Shown: one piece after another, positions 44,002 through 52,897 of the stretch
Numbering within the stretch: the stretch's first letter is position 1
Layout of the letters: each line of letters starts with the position of its first letter
Source of the DNA: Entomospira culicis
GTDB taxonomy: Bacteria > Spirochaetota > Spirochaetia > WRBN01
NCBI RefSeq assembly: GCF_028748145.1
Contig: NZ_CP118181.1
Location: 62,001 to 126,000, forward strand
DNA: 64,000 nucleotides
Direction of reading: 5' to 3'
Program-made: the position numbers and the translations under genes
Notes under the pieces: generated by a model
What the model saw: only the letters and a program-made list of their open reading frames with translations
What the model was told of the DNA's origin: nothing
Database searches by the model: none

Positions 44002-44993
44002 TGGGGATAGGTCTCGATAAACCAGCGCACGTAATTGGTTATGCCTTGTTGAAAGTTGATTTGGGCGCGCCAGCCTAGATCAACTTCTATTTTTTTTGCA
44101 TCGATGGCATAGCGATAATCATGTCCCAAGCGATCGGCTACGGGTGTGATGAGAGCGTAGAGATCCTCAACAGGAACGGTTTGTTGATTGGCTACTATCT
44201 GACACAATAAGTGAAGCAAGTCTTTATTAGAATAAGGATTATTTGCTCCGATATTGTAGCTTTCCCCAATTTTCCCCATCTGGAGAATGCACCAAATCGC
44301 CCGTACGTGATCTTCCACATGGAGCCAATCACGCAGGTGGCTACCATCGCCATAGAGCGGAAGGGATTTACGTTGAAGTAATCCTGCCAGCATGCGCGGA
44401 ATAAATTTCTCCTGATGCTGATACGCACCATAATTATTTGTCGCATGGCTCATGGTGATAGGCAAGCCATAAGTGTGACGATACGCCCAAACCAGATGAT
44501 CGCTACTGGCCTTGCTAGCGCTGTAGGGATTATTGGGGTGGTAGGGCGATTGCTCGGTGAAGGCCGGCTCATCTTCATGCAGTGAGCCAAAGACCTCGTC
44601 AGTGCTGACATGGTGGAGGTAAATGTGGGGGTTGTTCTGTCGAATTGCCTCAAGAATCGTGAATGTTCCCATCACATTGCTCTGCATAAAAGCCGACGGT
44701 GCATTGATGCTGCGATCGACATGACTCTCGGCGGCCAGATGGCAAATCGTATCGATAGAATACTCTTGAAGAATTTGTTCAACTAAGCGAAGATCACTAA
44801 TGTCGCCTTGGATAAAGTGATAGCGATCGGTCGGCATCTCCACAAGCGCGTGCGGTTGAGAGGCGTAGGTCAGTTTATCGATATTAATGATAACGCCAGT
44901 AAATCCACTTTTGGGGGAGAGTAAGTAACGAATGAGGTTGACCCCAATAAAGCCACAACCACCAGTAATCAGGAGATGTCGGATAGCGCGCAC
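43998..44993 (-). CDS. rfbB: dTDP-glucose 4,6-dehydratase
   Basis: A 331-residue short-chain dehydrogenase-type sugar nucleotide enzyme. The NAD-binding motif GGCGFIG (11-17), the substrate motif HVSTDEVFG and the catalytic YSASKASSDHL are clear, as is NNYGAYQ. It makes dTDP-4-keto-6-deoxyglucose for rhamnose or related deoxysugars. It starts 3 nt after the flhB stop, so it is the last gene of the flagellar operon, where flhA is often found. The product may feed glycosylation of flagellar or surface structures, which is inference. Confidence 0.93.
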   Translation of the reverse strand: MRAIRHLLITGGCGFIGVNLIRYLLSPKSGFTGVIINIDKLTYASQPHALVEMPTDRYHFIQGDISDLRLVEQILQEYSIDTICHLAAESHVDRSINAPSAFMQSNVMGTFTILEAIRQNNPHIYLHHVSTDEVFGSLHEDEPAFTEQSPYHPNNPYSASKASSDHLVWAYRHTYGLPITMSHATNNYGAYQHQEKFIPRMLAGLLQRKSLPLYGDGSHLRDWLHVEDHVRAIWCILQMGKIGESYNIGANNPYSNKDLLHLLCQIVANQQTVPVEDLYALITPVADRLGHDYRYAIDAKKIEVDLGWRAQINFQQGITNYVRWFIETYPH

Positions 44994-44996
44994 CGC

Positions 44997-46160
44997 TTAA
45001 TTGCCTCGCATTTTGGCTTGAATCTTGGGAAGCGAGGCGAGGATATCGGCAACAATTTTGAGGAATTCTTCGGGTACCTCATCACCAATCTCCACGGTCG
45101 CATAGAGTGCGCGCGCCAGCGGGCGATTTTCGACTAAAGGCACATCATTAGCTTGCGCAATTTCTCGAATTTTTAGAGCCATAAGATCCTCGCCTTTAGC
45201 GGTAACACGAGGAGCAGGCGCGCCCCAAGTATACTCCAGCGCGACCGAAAAGTGTGTCGGGTTGGTGATAATGACGTCGGCTTTGGGCACGTTTTGGATC
45301 ATGCTACTGCGCAAAAGCTCCATCATGCGTTGACGCATCAATGACTTGACGTGCGGGTTACCCATATCTTCTTTCATCTCGTCTTTGATCTCTTGCTTCG
45401 TCATCTTGATGGTCTCTTTAAATTGATGGCGTTGAAACATAAAGTCGATAATTGCCAGCGCCAGCATAAAGATGCTGACAATCAGCATCATAATAAAGAT
45501 ACGGGAGATCAAAAAAGTACTTATCTGCGAAATTGAACTATAGGCCGCCACCGAGAGCTTGTTAATCGAACTAGAGATCGTCAAGTAGCCGACAAACCCG
45601 ATGATGATAACCTTAAAAATTGATTTAAAAAGATTATAAATAGCTTCGATGGAGAGGAATGTTTTACTTATGTATTTTGCGAAGTTGGGTGCAATTTTTT
45701 TGAAGTCGGGCTTAATGGCTTTTGGTGCATAGACAAAGCCTACTTGTAGCGCCATGGAGACAAACGCAACGATAAAAGTCGTGGCAAAGATAGGGCCAAC
45801 GCTACGAAAGTAGTAGCTGTAAAACGCCGATCCCAAATTGCCGCTAAGATTAGGTTGTTCGATACGGCTAGGGTGATCGGTGAGCTGGGAGAAGTAGAAG
45901 TGCATCATCTCGGCAAGCAATCTTACCATGTATTTACCAAAGAAGGCTAATGTCAATAGAGCGACAAAGAGTGTAAGTGCTTGGGTAAGGTCGGCACTCT
46001 TGGCAACTTTACCTTCTTCGCGTGATTTGCGCTTTTTACGATCCGTGGGATCTTCGGTGCGTCCCTCGTCTTCGGCTTTGGCAAAGTGCTGGAGCGAAAA
46101 CCATGTCAAGGTGTCGGCAGGACGATGTAAAGATGTATATTGCTTATCTTGTTCAATCAT
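44997..46160 (-). CDS. flhB: Flagellar export switch protein FlhB
   Basis: A 387-residue inner-membrane component of the flagellar type III export gate. Four hydrophobic helices are followed by a cytoplasmic domain with the autocleavage site NPTH (residues 300-303; ITNPTHFSVALEY), which switches export from hook to filament substrates. The N-terminal region carries EDPTDRKKRKSREEGKVAKS. ATG 46160 overlaps the fliR stop by one base; the longer frame from 46199 lies inside fliR and is not needed. Confidence 0.96.
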   Translation of the reverse strand: MIEQDKQYTSLHRPADTLTWFSLQHFAKAEDEGRTEDPTDRKKRKSREEGKVAKSADLTQALTLFVALLTLAFFGKYMVRLLAEMMHFYFSQLTDHPSRIEQPNLSGNLGSAFYSYYFRSVGPIFATTFIVAFVSMALQVGFVYAPKAIKPDFKKIAPNFAKYISKTFLSIEAIYNLFKSIFKVIIIGFVGYLTISSSINKLSVAAYSSISQISTFLISRIFIMMLIVSIFMLALAIIDFMFQRHQFKETIKMTKQEIKDEMKEDMGNPHVKSLMRQRMMELLRSSMIQNVPKADVIITNPTHFSVALEYTWGAPAPRVTAKGEDLMALKIREIAQANDVPLVENRPLARALYATVEIGDEVPEEFLKIVADILASLPKIQAKMRGN

Positions 46161-46933
46161 CAACGCATCCCCAAAATAATCGATCCAATGACCTCCCACG
46201 TGCGATCAAGAATCGAGGAAAAGAGGTTGAATAGTGCTGGAATCGTGATGATGAGCATAAAGAGTCCCAAAGAGATCTGGATAGGAAAACCCACCATCAG
46301 GAGGTTCATCTGTGGGGCGGCCTTCGCCATCAAACCCATCGTTACACTAAGCATAAAGAGTGCGCCAATAATGGGCAGTGCCATCAAGAGGGCTTGCCCA
46401 AAGGTCATCGCCATGGCTTGAATCATCGTTTGGCTAAGCGATTCTGGGGAAAAGAGAAAGGTGGATGCATTAAGGTGTAAAAAGCTTCCCTCTACCCCAA
46501 TAAGGAAGAGTTTCTGGAGTCCGAAGGTCTGCAAAAAGATAAAGAATGCGCCCAAATTGAGAAATTGTCCCACTAGTGCCGACTCGCTATTGGTGAGGGG
46601 ATCGAACATCTCGGCGGCGGCAAAACCCATCTGTATGGAGAACATTTGGGCAATCAATTCAAAGAGCATAAAGATCATCACCAGATAAAACCCAATAATC
46701 AAGCCAATAATCACCTCGGCAGTAAGGAGGAGAAAGAAGTCGATGTACCCCGTGGGTACGGGATAGCCACGGCTTTGTAGAATCGGTAAAACCAATGTCG
46801 CAGTAAAGAAGGCCAAGCCCGCTCTCACCGCATAAGGAATCCCTTGCGAGGAGATGACGGGGGCGATTTGTATCATCGCAAAGACTCTTGCGAAGATCAA
46901 AAAGAGCAGGGGAAGCGTACTTTCGGAGAGCAC
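46160..46933 (-). CDS. fliR: Flagellar export protein FliR
   Basis: A 257-residue inner-membrane protein with about six hydrophobic helices, part of the export gate core with FliP and FliQ. Motifs include FARVFAMIQIAPV, VIIGLIIGFYL, GFAAAEMFDPLTNSESALVGQ and PLFMLIIT-like helices near the end. GTG 46933 is the start; GAGG lies about 10 nt upstream. It is coupled to flhB by a TGATG overlap. Confidence 0.95.
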   Translation of the reverse strand: MLSESTLPLLFLIFARVFAMIQIAPVISSQGIPYAVRAGLAFFTATLVLPILQSRGYPVPTGYIDFFLLLTAEVIIGLIIGFYLVMIFMLFELIAQMFSIQMGFAAAEMFDPLTNSESALVGQFLNLGAFFIFLQTFGLQKLFLIGVEGSFLHLNASTFLFSPESLSQTMIQAMAMTFGQALLMALPIIGALFMLSVTMGLMAKAAPQMNLLMVGFPIQISLGLFMLIITIPALFNLFSSILDRTWEVIGSIILGMR

Positions 46934-46951
46934 TTTAGTGTAACCTCATGG

Positions 46952-47221
46952 TTAAGAGAGCGTTGAGATCATCGAAAAGAGGGAGATGGTATACTCACGT
47001 AGCGTCTGCATCATCCATGGGAAGAAGAGCGCAAGCGTTAAGAAGATAGCGATAATTTTGGGAACAAAGGTTAGCGTTTGATCTTGAATGCTCGTAGTCG
47101 CCTGAAAGATGGAGAGGATGAGACCCACCACCGCGCCAATAATTAAGACAGGTGCTGCCAACATCAGCACTTGCATCACCGCTTCGCGAAAGAGCGCAAC
47201 AATGGTAACTTCTGATATCAT
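46952..47221 (-). CDS. fliQ: Flagellar export protein FliQ
   Basis: An 89-residue two-helix membrane protein of the export gate. The family pattern ALFREAVMQVLMLAAPVLI and the central GLILSIFQATTSIQDQTLTF are typical. GGAGG precedes ATG 47221. Confidence 0.95.
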   Translation of the reverse strand: MISEVTIVALFREAVMQVLMLAAPVLIIGAVVGLILSIFQATTSIQDQTLTFVPKIIAIFLTLALFFPWMMQTLREYTISLFSMISTLS

Positions 47222-47235
47222 TTAATTATACCTCC

Positions 47236-48036
47236 CTAGCCACCTGGAAAAAAGCTTCGAATCAACTGTTCGGCTAGTAAACTCCAGCCATCAACCATCA
47301 CAAAGAGAATCAGTTTAAAGGGCATCGAAATCATCACCGGCGGTAACATAATCATACCCATCGCCATTAATGCGGATGCGACGACCATATCGATAATAAT
47401 AAAGGGAATATAGATATAGATACCCATTTTAAATGCCTCGGTAAGCTCGTGGAGGATAAAGGCGGGGATAAGAATATAGGTAGGAATATCTGCCAGCGAG
47501 GTGGGTGCAGGAAGCCCTCGTAAACGCATAAAGAGTTGGATATTGGTGGGGTTTTTGCGCACTTGTTCAAACATAAAGCGACGCAAGGGAGCCTCGGCTT
47601 GCACGTACATTTGACTAGCGGTCATCTCTCCTCGCCCTGCAGGGGCGATGGCTTGGTTGTAGACCTCACTAAAGGTAGGCCACATAATGAGGATGGTCAT
47701 AAAGAGCGCTAACCCGTTAATGACCTGCGTGGGTGGCGATTGCTGGAGGCTAAGCGCGCGTTTAACAAAGTCGAGCACAATGGAGATACGTAAAAAGCTG
47801 GTCATGAGGATGATAAAAGATGGTGCAAGGCTCAAGACCGCCAAGAGGAGCATGATCTGGACACTAAAGGCCATCTCACTGCCCGATTGGGGTTGTGTAA
47901 CACTGAAACCGATATTTGGAATAGGGATTTGCCCACCCGGAACGCCATCATCGGAGAGGGGGATATCAAAGTTTTGCGCTGAAACAAGGGGCGTGAAAAA
48001 GATAAGAAAGAGGAAGAGGTGAATGAATTTATTCAT
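47236..48036 (-). CDS. fliP: Flagellar export protein FliP
   Basis: A 266-residue export-gate protein with a cleavable signal peptide (MNKFIHLFLFLIFFTPLVSA) and four further helices. Family motifs are SFLRISIVLDFVKRAL, LFMTILIMWPTF, AFILHELTEAFKMG and SALMAMGMIMLPP. It overlaps the end of fliO by 8 nt, which indicates coupled translation. Confidence 0.96.
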   Translation of the reverse strand: MNKFIHLFLFLIFFTPLVSAQNFDIPLSDDGVPGGQIPIPNIGFSVTQPQSGSEMAFSVQIMLLLAVLSLAPSFIILMTSFLRISIVLDFVKRALSLQQSPPTQVINGLALFMTILIMWPTFSEVYNQAIAPAGRGEMTASQMYVQAEAPLRRFMFEQVRKNPTNIQLFMRLRGLPAPTSLADIPTYILIPAFILHELTEAFKMGIYIYIPFIIIDMVVASALMAMGMIMLPPVMISMPFKLILFVMVDGWSLLAEQLIRSFFPGG

Positions 48037-48673
48037 GATTATTCTTCTCCTGATGAGAGGGGTTGTGCAAACGCGAGGTGTAATCCTTCAAAAAATCTTT
48101 GTTTCTCGTCGGTGATGAGGTAATTTCCTCTGGAGTATTGGCATCGTTTTTTTGGATTTTGCCTTTGAGCATCTGGAAAAAACGCTCTTGAACCGGCGCC
48201 TCTTTTTTTGCTTGTGCAAGCCTAATAAGATCGCGCTGTTCTTGATCGGTGATCTCCCCAATGGGGGTGATGTTCTCCCCGACTCCCACGATAAAGAGAC
48301 GATCGGCAATCTCAATGATGCTGATTGCATTACCAGCCTTTATGGAACGTGTCTCTAAGATTTGGATGTGCGAGCTAACTTGTGCCTCTTTTCCCGTAAG
48401 TTTACGCAAGAAGAAAATGGTAAGATAGACCAAGCCAAGGACAAAAATCAGCGCTAAAATCGCTTGCACTAACGCCATAAAGCCACTTTGTGCAAGAGGA
48501 CGCACCTCCCCTTGCGAGCCGGTTAGTGGCTCAAGCAGGAGCGTTTGCTCATTGGAAACCTCAGAAGCTTCTGGTGGAGAAGCTTCTGATTGCGCACAGA
48601 GAGGCAAGGTAACCATCAAGAGCATCGCTAGCATCAAGAATTTACGCAAGAAGAGCGAAAAAACGTTCATCAT
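48029..48673 (-). CDS. fliO: Flagellar biosynthesis protein FliO/FliZ
   Basis: A 214-residue protein with an N-terminal signal or anchor, a second helix (about residues 66-88, LILGLVYLTIFFLRKLTG-like) and a cytoplasmic domain with SIIEIADRLFIVGVGENITPIGEITD. It helps FliP assembly in the export gate. Its position between fliY and fliP and the family pattern support the call; spirochaete versions are often called FliZ. The start overlaps the fliY stop region without a separate ribosome site. Confidence 0.88.
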   Translation of the reverse strand: MMNVFSLFLRKFLMLAMLLMVTLPLCAQSEASPPEASEVSNEQTLLLEPLTGSQGEVRPLAQSGFMALVQAILALIFVLGLVYLTIFFLRKLTGKEAQVSSHIQILETRSIKAGNAISIIEIADRLFIVGVGENITPIGEITDQEQRDLIRLAQAKKEAPVQERFFQMLKGKIQKNDANTPEEITSSPTRNKDFLKDYTSRLHNPSHQEKNNHE

Positions 48674-48675
48674 GG

Positions 48676-49734
48676 CTATCGATCGGTTAATTTGTCTGCA
48701 CCCGAGAGGATTTCTGTAATACGCACACCAAAGTTTTCGTCGATAACTACAACCTCTCCCTTAGCGATACGGTTGTGGTTTACCAAGATGTCAACAGGCT
48801 CACCGGCAAGTTTATCCAGCTCGATGATAGTTCCCTCTCCAATGCTTAAGATATCTTTAATAGGCTGACGGGTACGTCCAAGTTCGACGGTAACCTCCAT
48901 CATTACGTCCATGAGTAGACCGATGTTTTTGGTCTCTTGTGGAGCACTTCCACTTACTAAGTTAGGCAAACTGACCCCCTGTACAACTGGTGTTGGTTGA
49001 TTGAGTGTTGAATAGCCAACAACATTGGCTTGTGATTGACCAGAGAGAGAAGCTCCGGTTTGTTGATGACTATTGGCAAGGTAGGCTTCTTCTTTGGGTA
49101 GCGCAGAGGCTTTGGGTTGCGAGAGTTTGTCGATGAGTTGTGGATCGATGATGGTGTAGAGGCTGATAGCCTCGCTCTCGATATTGAGGGTGTAGGAGAC
49201 GAAGATAAAGTCATCAGAAGGTAGGCGCGCTAAGCCTGCGTCCATAAATTGAACATTAACTGGCGTTGCTTCGAGCGTTTGCCCTAGCTTTTCACTGATG
49301 GCTTGTGTCGTTTGGTCGGAGAGTGCCGTGAGAAACTCTGCGAGCGCAGAAGTGGAGATAACCTCAGAGTCAACATGCTCTTTTTGACCGGTAAGCTCCT
49401 CGGTAAGTTTGGTTGCTTCATTGGCATCAAAGAGGTAGTGATGATTACACTCTAGCACGCCAGAGAAAGAGGCAACAGCATCGATGATCTTCTCATTAAA
49501 ACGTTCGAGAAAGTCGGCTTTATTGCTACTTTTTACGTCGGCAAGCGTTACGGAAATATTTTTATCCGCCATGGTTTTGAGCGTAACTTCGATATTATCC
49601 ACCAAGGGACTGAAGAGCTCTTTTATGGTGTTTAAGGTCTCTGTTGAAAAGAGCTCTTCTTGTTTGTGGTTTTCTGCAGCGCCCATGAGTAGGGCATTGA
49701 TTTCGTCTTGAGATAGAGATCCGTCTCCCATCAT
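48676..49734 (-). CDS. fliY: Flagellar motor switch protein FliY/FliN
   Basis: A 352-residue C-ring protein. The N-terminal EIDALL-like motif (LSQDEINALL) binds CheY in related proteins. The middle is a CheC/FliM-like domain, and the C-terminal ~75 residues form the SpoA/FliN domain (LLMDVMMEVTVELGRTRQPI, then FGVRITEIL). A linker of Gln/Ser/Pro-rich sequence separates the two. It is therefore FliY-type rather than the short FliN. It begins 2 nt after fliM and is coupled to it. Confidence 0.95.
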   Translation of the reverse strand: MMGDGSLSQDEINALLMGAAENHKQEELFSTETLNTIKELFSPLVDNIEVTLKTMADKNISVTLADVKSSNKADFLERFNEKIIDAVASFSGVLECNHHYLFDANEATKLTEELTGQKEHVDSEVISTSALAEFLTALSDQTTQAISEKLGQTLEATPVNVQFMDAGLARLPSDDFIFVSYTLNIESEAISLYTIIDPQLIDKLSQPKASALPKEEAYLANSHQQTGASLSGQSQANVVGYSTLNQPTPVVQGVSLPNLVSGSAPQETKNIGLLMDVMMEVTVELGRTRQPIKDILSIGEGTIIELDKLAGEPVDILVNHNRIAKGEVVVIDENFGVRITEILSGADKLTDR

Positions 49735-49736
49735 AT

Positions 49737-50783
49737 CTAATCATCCTCCCGATCTGATGCGATGAGCTCGTCGAACTCTTCGCTATGAATTTCTTCTAAT
49801 TTATGTGTAATTTGCACAGAGACACGTCGACCAACGACTCCTGGACGGCACTCGAATTTGGATCGATCGCCAATTTTAAGAATAAGCGGGCTACTGGACT
49901 TAACATGAGGTAAACGTAGGAGATCGCCGAGCTTGAGCGCCATGATGTCGCGCATAGGGATATCGACACGTCCAATTTCGGCGACAATATCCACATTAAT
50001 ACGTGAGAGCTTCTCTTTAAGAGTGGTTAAATTTTCGGTAGTAAAGCCACGCCTTACCGATGCATACCAATATTGTGCCGAGAGCTTACTAATAATAGGT
50101 TCGATGGTGAGATAGGGGATACAGAAGTTCATCATGCCCTCAATCTCTTCGATTTTGGTCTCCATCGTTACTAAAATAACCATCTCGCTAGGTGGCACGA
50201 TTTGTGCAAATTGCGGATTGGTCTCAATTTGTCCAAGGCGCGCGCGTAGCTCGATGACCTGACTCCAAGCCTCTTTCATATTACTTAGCAGGCGTGTAAC
50301 GATACCACCAAGAACTGCTACTTCAATTTCGGTGAGTTCGCGGTTGATCTTACTGCTCTCACCCGTACCACCAAAGAGGCGATCGATGATGGAGAAGGTG
50401 ATGGAGGGGTCAATCTCTAGGATAGCAGAACCTTTAAGGGGATCCATGTTGATGACCGAGAGGGCGGTAGGGTTTGGGATGGATCGCAAGAACTCCTCGT
50501 AGGTGAGCTGGTCGACAGAGGCGACGTGCACACTGACAAGGGCGCGTAGCTGTGCCGATAGGCTGGTGCTAGCTAAGCGCGAGAAAGTTTCGTGCATGAT
50601 GGAGACAGTGCGAATTTGCTCCTTGCTAAATTTATCGGGGCGCTTGAAGTCGTATATTTTTATGCTCCGATTGCGCTTTGCCTCGAGGGGGGTGCGGACA
50701 TTCTCATCCATACCAGAACTGCTACCTGCAGAAAAAGTGGTGAGTAATTGGTCTATTTCATCTTGCGAAAGAACTTCAGTCAT
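49737..50783 (-). CDS. fliM: Flagellar motor switch protein FliM
   Basis: A 348-residue C-ring protein. The N-terminal CheY-binding peptide is VLSQDEIDQLL; the middle CheC-like domain has LTEIEVAVLGGIVTRLLSNM; the C-terminal SpoA domain has VDIPMRDIMALKLGDLLRL. It sets motor rotation direction with FliG and FliY. AGGAAAA precedes the start; fliL lies 42 nt upstream in the same operon. Confidence 0.96.
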   Translation of the reverse strand: MTEVLSQDEIDQLLTTFSAGSSSGMDENVRTPLEAKRNRSIKIYDFKRPDKFSKEQIRTVSIMHETFSRLASTSLSAQLRALVSVHVASVDQLTYEEFLRSIPNPTALSVINMDPLKGSAILEIDPSITFSIIDRLFGGTGESSKINRELTEIEVAVLGGIVTRLLSNMKEAWSQVIELRARLGQIETNPQFAQIVPPSEMVILVTMETKIEEIEGMMNFCIPYLTIEPIISKLSAQYWYASVRRGFTTENLTTLKEKLSRINVDIVAEIGRVDIPMRDIMALKLGDLLRLPHVKSSSPLILKIGDRSKFECRPGVVGRRVSVQITHKLEEIHSEEFDELIASDREDD

Positions 50784-50825
50784 TTGCTCGTTTTCCTATT
50801 CTTGGTTTTTAGCGATTAATTGAAT

Positions 50826-51383
50826 TTAGCTAAAGTCGATGATCTTCTCGGTAAAGATGACATCGGTAACCTGCCCTTGACTTAAGATGTTATTGACTTG
50901 ATTACGTAGTTCAGCTTTGAGAGCATCTTCGCGCTCTGGGGTGAGGTTTTCTACTTTTTGAGAGCTGAAGAACTGGCGTAATAGGTCTTGTAGCTGTGGG
51001 GTGCGACGAGCGAGTTCGGCGATGGTCTTCTCATCTCCAGGGCGATAGCCAAGGCGAACGTCAATCATGAAGGTACGTCCTACGCGATCGGAAGTGCGGC
51101 CACGCACTTTGATAACATCAGCATATTCGTGATTACCGGGGGGATGGTAGATCTCACTAGCGTCTTGGAGTGCTTGGGTTTGCGCGCCTTTATCCATTAC
51201 GTTGTAGGTGATAACACTTACGACAACAATAAAGAGAATCGCGCCGATAATACCGGCAATAAAGGCAAGGATTTTGATAATACCGCCTGCCATCGAACCG
51301 CCAAGGCTTAAGCGCCCTTTTTTCTTTTTACCACCTGCTTCTGCAACATCGTCCATATCGTTCATGAGATTTGTATCGGACAT
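50826..51383 (-). CDS. fliL: Flagellar basal-body protein FliL
   Basis: A 185-residue single-pass inner-membrane protein with a cytoplasmic N-terminus, one helix (about residues 33-60) and a periplasmic domain with the typical FliL end (LRNQVNNILSQGQVTDVIFTEKIIDF). It supports the stator ring of the motor. AGGAGG precedes ATG 51383 and a promoter lies directly upstream, so it is the first gene of this operon; motA and motB, often just upstream, are absent here. Confidence 0.94.
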   Translation of the reverse strand: MSDTNLMNDMDDVAEAGGKKKKGRLSLGGSMAGGIIKILAFIAGIIGAILFIVVVSVITYNVMDKGAQTQALQDASEIYHPPGNHEYADVIKVRGRTSDRVGRTFMIDVRLGYRPGDEKTIAELARRTPQLQDLLRQFFSSQKVENLTPEREDALKAELRNQVNNILSQGQVTDVIFTEKIIDFS

Positions 51384-51415
51384 TTAACGCCTCCTGTATC
51401 AATTAACTAACTTCT

Positions 51416-51445
51416 ATTCTACTAAAAAAAGCTTCTCTTTGTAAA
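51416..51445 (-). promoter_or_regulatory. Promoter of the flagellar export operon
   Basis: Minus strand TTTACA (51445-51440) and TAGAAT (51421-51416), 18-nt spacer. It resembles a housekeeping promoter, not a FliA-type one. Confidence 0.6.
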
Positions 51446-51627
51446 TATCGGCTAGGTCGATAAGCTTCATGAGCATCTTTGACCAAAAAAAATAAAATCG
51501 CCAAAATTTTTCTGGTAAAAGGATAAAACCACGTAATAGGAGCGGTTTATTTATGGTAAAGCTATTTTTTATTCTCCATGAACATAAGAAATATCGCTAA
51601 TTTTTTGTGATTTTTTTTCAAAAAGCC

Positions 51628-51657
51628 TTGCATAACCACCCCAAAAAAGCGTATTAT
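51628..51657 (+). promoter_or_regulatory. Promoter of the TPR/greA pair
   Basis: TTGCAT (51628-51633) and TATTAT (51652-51657), 18-nt spacer. The ~75-nt leader ends with GGGGGAG before ATG 51742. The 240 nt between this and fliL hold only A/T-rich tracts. Confidence 0.6.
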
Positions 51658-51741
51658 TAAAATCGGGGGAGAAGGGGATAGTCTATTTACCCACCCCTAA
51701 TGGAAGAGATCCAGATAAACTGTTGTTAAGGGGGAGATACG

Positions 51742-52878
51742 ATGCGTGATCAAAAAGAAAAATTCGATTATAACCAGTCACAGCCCCTTGAAAAGACGCA
51801 TATCGATTTGAAAAAAATTGACTTTAACCACCTCCTCAACGACTCACTACTACAAAGTAGTCGTCAAGTAGCAGAAAAACCTTTACCAGAAAATCAAGAA
51901 TTTTCACCAAATATCGAGCCCTCTGCCGATGACTCTTCTCCTGATCAGCCTACCCTCAATACATTTTATGAGGAAGCATTGCGTGAGATACAACAAGGTA
52001 ATTACGCATCGGCTAGCGAGATCATGCAAAAGGCTATTTTTATCGACCTTGATAGTCGCCTGCCCTCGCTCATGGTAAAGACCTGCGATTTTTGGGATGC
52101 GCGTCTGAAAAAGCTTCGTCATCTACCCCTCTTGGAGCTCTTCCCTGCCACCTATGAGGCGTGGCTCAATTTCTATAAAAACATCGTGCGGTCCGATACC
52201 CTCGTGCTTGATCGGGTGATCCACGTGGTGCGTATGCAAGTCTTTGGCAACGTCATTGAACAGCTTAAGACACACCCGCGTTTAGAGCAAGATGCACAGT
52301 ATGCTTTTGCCTTGGCTAGAGCTTATAAATACCGGGGCGATTACGATGAAGCTATCGATATTTATGCCTTGGTTTTGGAGCTGGATGCAAAAAATCCCTC
52401 CGCCCTTGCCGAACTCGCTGATTGTTACGCCATTATCGACGAAGAGGGGCGCGCCAAAATTCTCTTTAGAGAGGCTTTTTTTCATGGTGCTGATCGGATT
52501 TTAATGGATAATTTAGAGTCGGTGATGATTAAGCAGTTGCGTCAAAAGACGCGTGAACTGCATTTACCTGAAACCTATCTTGCTGAGTGGATGGCCGTTT
52601 ACGGCGTGGTTTTCGGTCTCTTTGATACCAGTCGAGAGCTTAGCAATAGCGAGTATGCAAGGCTTAATCATAGTATCCACGCCTTGCGCGCGCAGGTGGA
52701 GGAGCATCCAGAAAAGCGTGGCTTTCTCGTGCCACGCTTGATTTATCGCCTCTTTTGGCTTATCGACTACTTCGTTGCCAATCAGGTAGATGCGCAAGTA
52801 ACGCGTCAAAATATCGAGAAAGTGCTATTTGAGATTAAATTTTTAGATGAAAGAGTTTATAAAAAATACAAGTTGTGA
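51742..52878 (+). CDS. TPR-containing hypothetical protein
   Basis: A 378-residue soluble protein with a polar disordered N-terminus (to about residue 70) and helical repeats. At least two TPR-like units are visible around residues 190-250 (AFALARAYKYRGDYDEAIDI, then ALAELADCYAIIDEEGRAK). No enzyme motif. It lies 19 nt before the TPR-greA gene and both are rich in helical repeats, so they may work together. GGGGGAG precedes the start. Function unknown. Confidence 0.7.
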   Translation: MRDQKEKFDYNQSQPLEKTHIDLKKIDFNHLLNDSLLQSSRQVAEKPLPENQEFSPNIEPSADDSSPDQPTLNTFYEEALREIQQGNYASASEIMQKAIFIDLDSRLPSLMVKTCDFWDARLKKLRHLPLLELFPATYEAWLNFYKNIVRSDTLVLDRVIHVVRMQVFGNVIEQLKTHPRLEQDAQYAFALARAYKYRGDYDEAIDIYALVLELDAKNPSALAELADCYAIIDEEGRAKILFREAFFHGADRILMDNLESVMIKQLRQKTRELHLPETYLAEWMAVYGVVFGLFDTSRELSNSEYARLNHSIHALRAQVEEHPEKRGFLVPRLIYRLFWLIDYFVANQVDAQVTRQNIEKVLFEIKFLDERVYKKYKL

Positions 52879-52897
52879 GAAAAACGTGGAGAGTGGA

